22,380 nt of DNA from CAYJLW01 sp964370965 (GTDB lineage Bacteria; Actinomycetota; Acidimicrobiia; UBA2766). Location: NCBI GenBank assembly GCA_964370965.1, contig CAYJLW010000068.1, positions 1 to 22,380 on the forward strand. Reading direction: 5' to 3'. The notes beneath the pieces were generated by a model, which did not search any database, had not been told where the DNA came from, and saw only the letters and a list, made by a program, of their open reading frames with translations. Below are positions 20,022 through 22,380 of this stretch, one piece after another. Each line of letters begins with the position of its first letter. Position 1 is the stretch's first letter. The position numbers were made by a program, and so were the translations under genes.

Positions 20022-20105
20022 CAGGCGCCCGGATCGTGGGCGCCGACGGCCCCGGGAACCGGGGCGGGACCCGGGACAGCCTGGCGTCCCCCGACCCCGC
20101 GCTGG

Positions 20106-20111
20106 TATGCA
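20106..20111 (+). promoter_or_regulatory. -10 hexamer of probably leaderless XRE gene
   Basis: TATGCA ends six bases before the GTG at 20118, with no Shine-Dalgarno in between, matching the geometry seen before the MNT gene. A weak CTGGCG at 20081-20086 could be a -35, but its 19-bp spacer is long. Confidence 0.35.
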
Positions 20112-20117
20112 CTCCCC

Positions 20118-21095
20118 GTGATCTTCCCCACCACCGTGGACGAGTACATCGAGATCATGCGGCGCCGCGCCGGGATCTCCACACGGGAGCTCGCGAAGCG
20201 CATCGGCTGGCCCCCGGGCACCCTGTCCTCATACGTCCACCGCCTCCGCGCCGGGCGCCCCCCCGAACGCCCCGAGCTCGACGCCATCGCCGGCGGACTC
20301 ACCGACCCCCGCTCTCCCCTCGCCTCCAAGGTGGTCATCCTCCGCTACCTCCACGCCCTCGGCGGCATACCCCCCACAGCCGAGGAGATCTCCGAGTTCG
20401 TCGCCTTCAACTTCCCCCACACACCCGACGACCCCGCCCCCAGCTTCTGCTACGACACCCGCTCCTTCGTGCCCTGGGTGAGCCCCATGTTCGTGACCGT
20501 GGCGGAAGCCCTCGGTGGGCCCCCGGCGGACTACAACACGTCCCGTCTCCATTCGTGGGTGCTCGCCGACGAGTCCGGCGACCCGCCCGAACGCCTCGCC
20601 GTCCCCGCCCTCTGCGCGAACGCCCCTGCCCTGTTCCGCCTCGACCCCGACGCCGTGCTCGACGCCTGGGACGACCTCACGTTCCGTGCCGTACACATGC
20701 TCGAGCTCTGGGCCGATCCGGACCTCGGCGCGAGCATCCTCTTCGACGCCGACGCGGAAGGAAACCTCTCCGAGGAGGGCCTGGAGAACATGGCCCACGA
20801 CGTCCGGATCATGGAGGTCCTGCACCCCCGTTTCCGACGCTCCCCCTGGTTCGGGCGCATCGACCGGCGCCTCTCGCGCTTCGAGGGATACCGCGAAGGC
20901 CTCCGGCGGGCGGCGAAGCAGGCCGACGAGCCCCTGGAGTCCCCGCCCCTCTACCTCGCCACCGACCTCACGTCCACGACGAAGGGCCTCATGATCTCCT
21001 CCGCCGCCTTCGTGCTCCTCGACCCCCGCCTCATGATGCAACAGGTCCTCCCCGCCGACCCCACCGTCTGGCAGTCCTGGCAGAAGCCCGGCTGA
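20118..21095 (+). CDS. XRE-type helix-turn-helix regulator with unrecognised C-terminal domain
   Basis: A 325-aa cytoplasmic DNA-binding protein. Residues about 8-62 form an XRE/HTH_3 domain: YIEIMRRRAGISTRELAKRI is the helix 1-2 region, and GTLSSYVHRLRAGRP the recognition helix and following turn. Residues 63-325 are mainly helical (for example AWDDLTFRAVHMLELWADPD near 190) and match no ligand domain I can name with confidence; ImmA or MmyB features are not evident. A GTG start at 20118 with a -10 just upstream suggests a leaderless mRNA. It is divergent from giant B across 385 bp, the classical place for a local regulator, and a relic of a paralogue lies divergent from giant A. Control of the TGCA-box promoters is therefore a reasonable but untested inference. 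Confidence 0.8.
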   Translation: MIFPTTVDEYIEIMRRRAGISTRELAKRIGWPPGTLSSYVHRLRAGRPPERPELDAIAGGLTDPRSPLASKVVILRYLHALGGIPPTAEEISEFVAFNFPHTPDDPAPSFCYDTRSFVPWVSPMFVTVAEALGGPPADYNTSRLHSWVLADESGDPPERLAVPALCANAPALFRLDPDAVLDAWDDLTFRAVHMLELWADPDLGASILFDADAEGNLSEEGLENMAHDVRIMEVLHPRFRRSPWFGRIDRRLSRFEGYREGLRRAAKQADEPLESPPLYLATDLTSTTKGLMISSAAFVLLDPRLMMQQVLPADPTVWQSWQKPG

Positions 21096-21242
21096 GCCGA
21101 CCCGGCGCCCGGCACCGAGCGGCGACAGGGACAGGTCCCGTCCCCACCGCTCCGGGGGTCCACGCCACGCACACCGACGCCCAGGACGGCGAGAGGGGCG
21201 GCGCCGAGACCGCCACGGACACGCGGCTGCGGCGCCCGGGAT
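21096..21242. other. Convergent spacer between XRE gene and gene C
   Basis: This 147-bp spacer separates two convergent genes. The only pairing worth noting is a short palindrome GGGACAGGTCCC at 21128-21139. I see no gene or RNA in it. Confidence 0.4.
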
Positions 21243-22144
21243 TCAGACGCCTGGGGTGGGGGCGGGGGCGCCCCAGGGCAGGCGAGCCCGGTCGGAGCCG
21301 AGTTGCTCGAGGGCGGCCACGAGGATCGCTGCCGGTCGCGAACAGGGGGCGTTGCGGCCCTGTACCGCCATTTGCCAGGCGTCGAGGAGCGCCAAGGTGA
21401 CCAACTCCTCCTCGGCGAGGCCCCCGGCCCGGAACCCGGCGACAGCCTCTTCGGGGGCGCCCCGCCCCGCCGGGGGGGCGGGGGGGGGGGGGCTTCGGCC
21501 GGCGGGGNNNNNNNNNNCAACCCGGCTACAGCCTCTTCGGCGACTACGCTCCAGGGGTCGTCGCCGGGATCGAGGAGGATGCGCACGACGGCGACGAGAC
21601 GCGAGATCCGTGCGCGCGCCATGAGGTCGAGCGGTGCCGGCGCCGTCGGATCCGTGCCGGCGTCGGCGAGCATCTCCAGGGCGGCGTCGACGGGCGTGAG
21701 ATCCCCCGCCTGCAGCCCCCGCTCCCCAGCGATCGCCGCGGCCCACATCCGGAACCCCGGCGGGGCCCCGGACGCCGCGAGATCGCCGACGATGGCGGCC
21801 GGGTCCATCGCCCGTGGCCCCCTCGCCCTCAGGTCGAGCTCGGCCTCGAGCACGGAGACGGGGAGCGGGCGTGCCATCCAGTGCCGGCGGGCGAGGGCGC
21901 GCCGCAGACCCTCGGTCTGGCCCCGCGCCATGAGGCAGAGCGCGACCGCGGCGACGAGGTCCCACCCCCCCTCGCCCTGTGAACGCCCCAACAGGAGGGC
22001 CGCCAAGTCGCCCCACGCCTGCCAATGCACCATGCGGACGGCGCGGGAGTCGCCGACGGCGGGACCTGGACGTGTCCCGGGGAACGCCCCGGGAGGATCT
22101 GTGGCGAGAGCACTCCGAGTCGCAGCAACACTCGTCCCTGTCAT
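21243..22144 (-). CDS. Gene C: unrecognised helical protein, split by scaffold gap
   Basis: I do not recognise the family. The ATG at 22144 has a strong GGAGGAG ribosome site just upstream. The first 209 codons (to 21518) are followed by the N gap; beyond it the frame shifts by one and continues from about 21454 to the stop at 21243. A 22-bp stretch next to the gap is present on both sides, and removing the 86 extra bases (21455-21540) restores a single frame of about 271 aa. The protein has no signal peptide or membrane segment and is rich in Ala, Leu and Arg with helix-like stretches (WDLVAAVALCLMARG, LDLMARARISRLVAVVRIL, EEELVTLALLDAWQMAV), perhaps helical repeats. It shares its promoter design with the two giant genes, so it may serve the same process inside the cell. 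Longer in-frame starts upstream would cross its own promoter. Confidence 0.65.
21455..21540. other. Scaffold gap with duplicated flanks
   Basis: Ten N (21508-21517) follow a G-rich tract. The 22 bases at 21433-21454 recur at 21519-21540 with one mismatch (21441 versus 21527). This is the mark of two contig ends that overlap but were scaffolded instead of merged. Removing 86 bases joins gene C in frame, so the true sequence probably has no gap here. Confidence 0.85.
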
Positions 22145-22208
22145 CCCAGCTCCTCCTCCCAGCCCTCCTCCCCGGCCCGGGGACCCGGCTCGCGGGCCCG
22201 GGCGGGGC

Positions 22209-22239
22209 GGGGGTCGGGCCGGGGCGGGGCCCGACCCCC
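22209..22239 (-). promoter_or_regulatory. Strong hairpin in the gene C leader
   Basis: A perfect 12-bp inverted repeat, GGGGGTCGGGCC (22209-22220) and its complement (22228-22239), with a 7-base loop. It lies in the predicted untranslated leader of gene C, between the promoter and the ribosome site. No T-run follows in the gene C direction. It could slow or attenuate transcription, or be a chance product of the G/C-rich leader. Confidence 0.45.
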
Positions 22240-22270
22240 AAGCTTGGGACCGCACGGGCTGCGGTGCGAT

Positions 22271-22343
22271 CACCGTAGGGCCCCACCCGTCCGGAGGCCA
22301 GACCCCGGGACACAATGGCGGAAACATGCAATCAGGAGTGCAA
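22271..22343 (-). promoter_or_regulatory. Gene C promoter with paired TGCA boxes
   Basis: Read on the minus strand: TGCA boxes at 22339-22342 and 22327-22330, a weak -35 CTGGCC (22296-22301), an 18-bp spacer and a -10 TACGGT (22272-22277). The 12-bp box spacing and 55-bp offset to CACCGTA equal those of giants A and B. The CGAnnTCGG box seen in A and B is absent. The predicted leader is about 120 bases. Beyond 22343 to the window edge I see no feature. Confidence 0.5.
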
Positions 22344-22380
22344 GAAGACCGTCTTGGCGGACAGAGGGAATCCGCGAGGT

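Noticed and set aside
19733..20338. N-terminal extension of giant B to an ATG at 20338
   Set aside because: It would overlap the XRE gene head-on, cross the giant B promoter and bury the signal peptide; the ATG at 19732 has a ribosome site.
20951..22327. Single 458-aa minus-strand frame across the N gap
   Set aside because: Left of the gap it becomes Pro/Arg-rich nonsense and overlaps the XRE 3' end; the joined frame ending at 21243 keeps helical protein-like sequence.
22315..22380. Plus-strand start of a new gene at the right edge (ATG at 22315)
   Set aside because: Only 22 codons are visible, without ribosome site or recognisable motif, and they lie over the gene C promoter.

Overview
The window is a very GC-rich scaffold (well above 70% GC by eye) with SD-led and probably leaderless genes, which suggests a high-GC actinobacterium-like organism. 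It looks like a metagenome or draft scaffold: there is a 10-N gap at 21508-21517 and two near-pure G/C tracts (711-803 and about 21455-21507) that look like failed assembly ends. The left 700 bases may come from a different genome.

Layout. 1-694 (-): N-terminal part of a MiaA tRNA prenyltransferase. 711-803: low-complexity junction. 803-12196 (-): one uninterrupted frame of about 3,798 codons for a secreted repeat protein of no family I recognise, called giant A here; its 3' end is lost in the junction. 12345-13662: a 68-bp palindrome-containing sequence present twice as a direct repeat, exactly 1,250 bp apart, enclosing an MNT/HEPN gene pair (+) and, next to the left copy, a 22-codon relic of an XRE-type gene. 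13727-19732 (-): a 2,001-aa secreted protein, giant B, with PD40/beta-propeller blades, a PKD-like domain, five DUF11-type repeats and a calcium-loop tail. 20118-21095 (+): an XRE-type regulator divergent from giant B. 21243-22144 (-): an unrecognised cytoplasmic helical protein, gene C, split by the scaffold gap.

How the parts may work together. Giant A, giant B and gene C all carry the same upstream arrangement: two TGCA boxes 12 bp apart, then a constant 55-bp offset to a TACGGT -10 hexamer with a YTGGC-type -35. A and B also share a second box, the SD and an N-terminal RxSGRRGR motif, so their 5' modules are probably an old duplication. B has an intact divergent XRE gene and A has the 3' relic of one in the same relative position. 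My inference is a small regulon controlling two giant extracellular repeat proteins plus one cytoplasmic protein, with an MNT/HEPN module between inverted-repeat elements later placed where the second regulator used to be. The chemical role of giant A and gene C is unknown.
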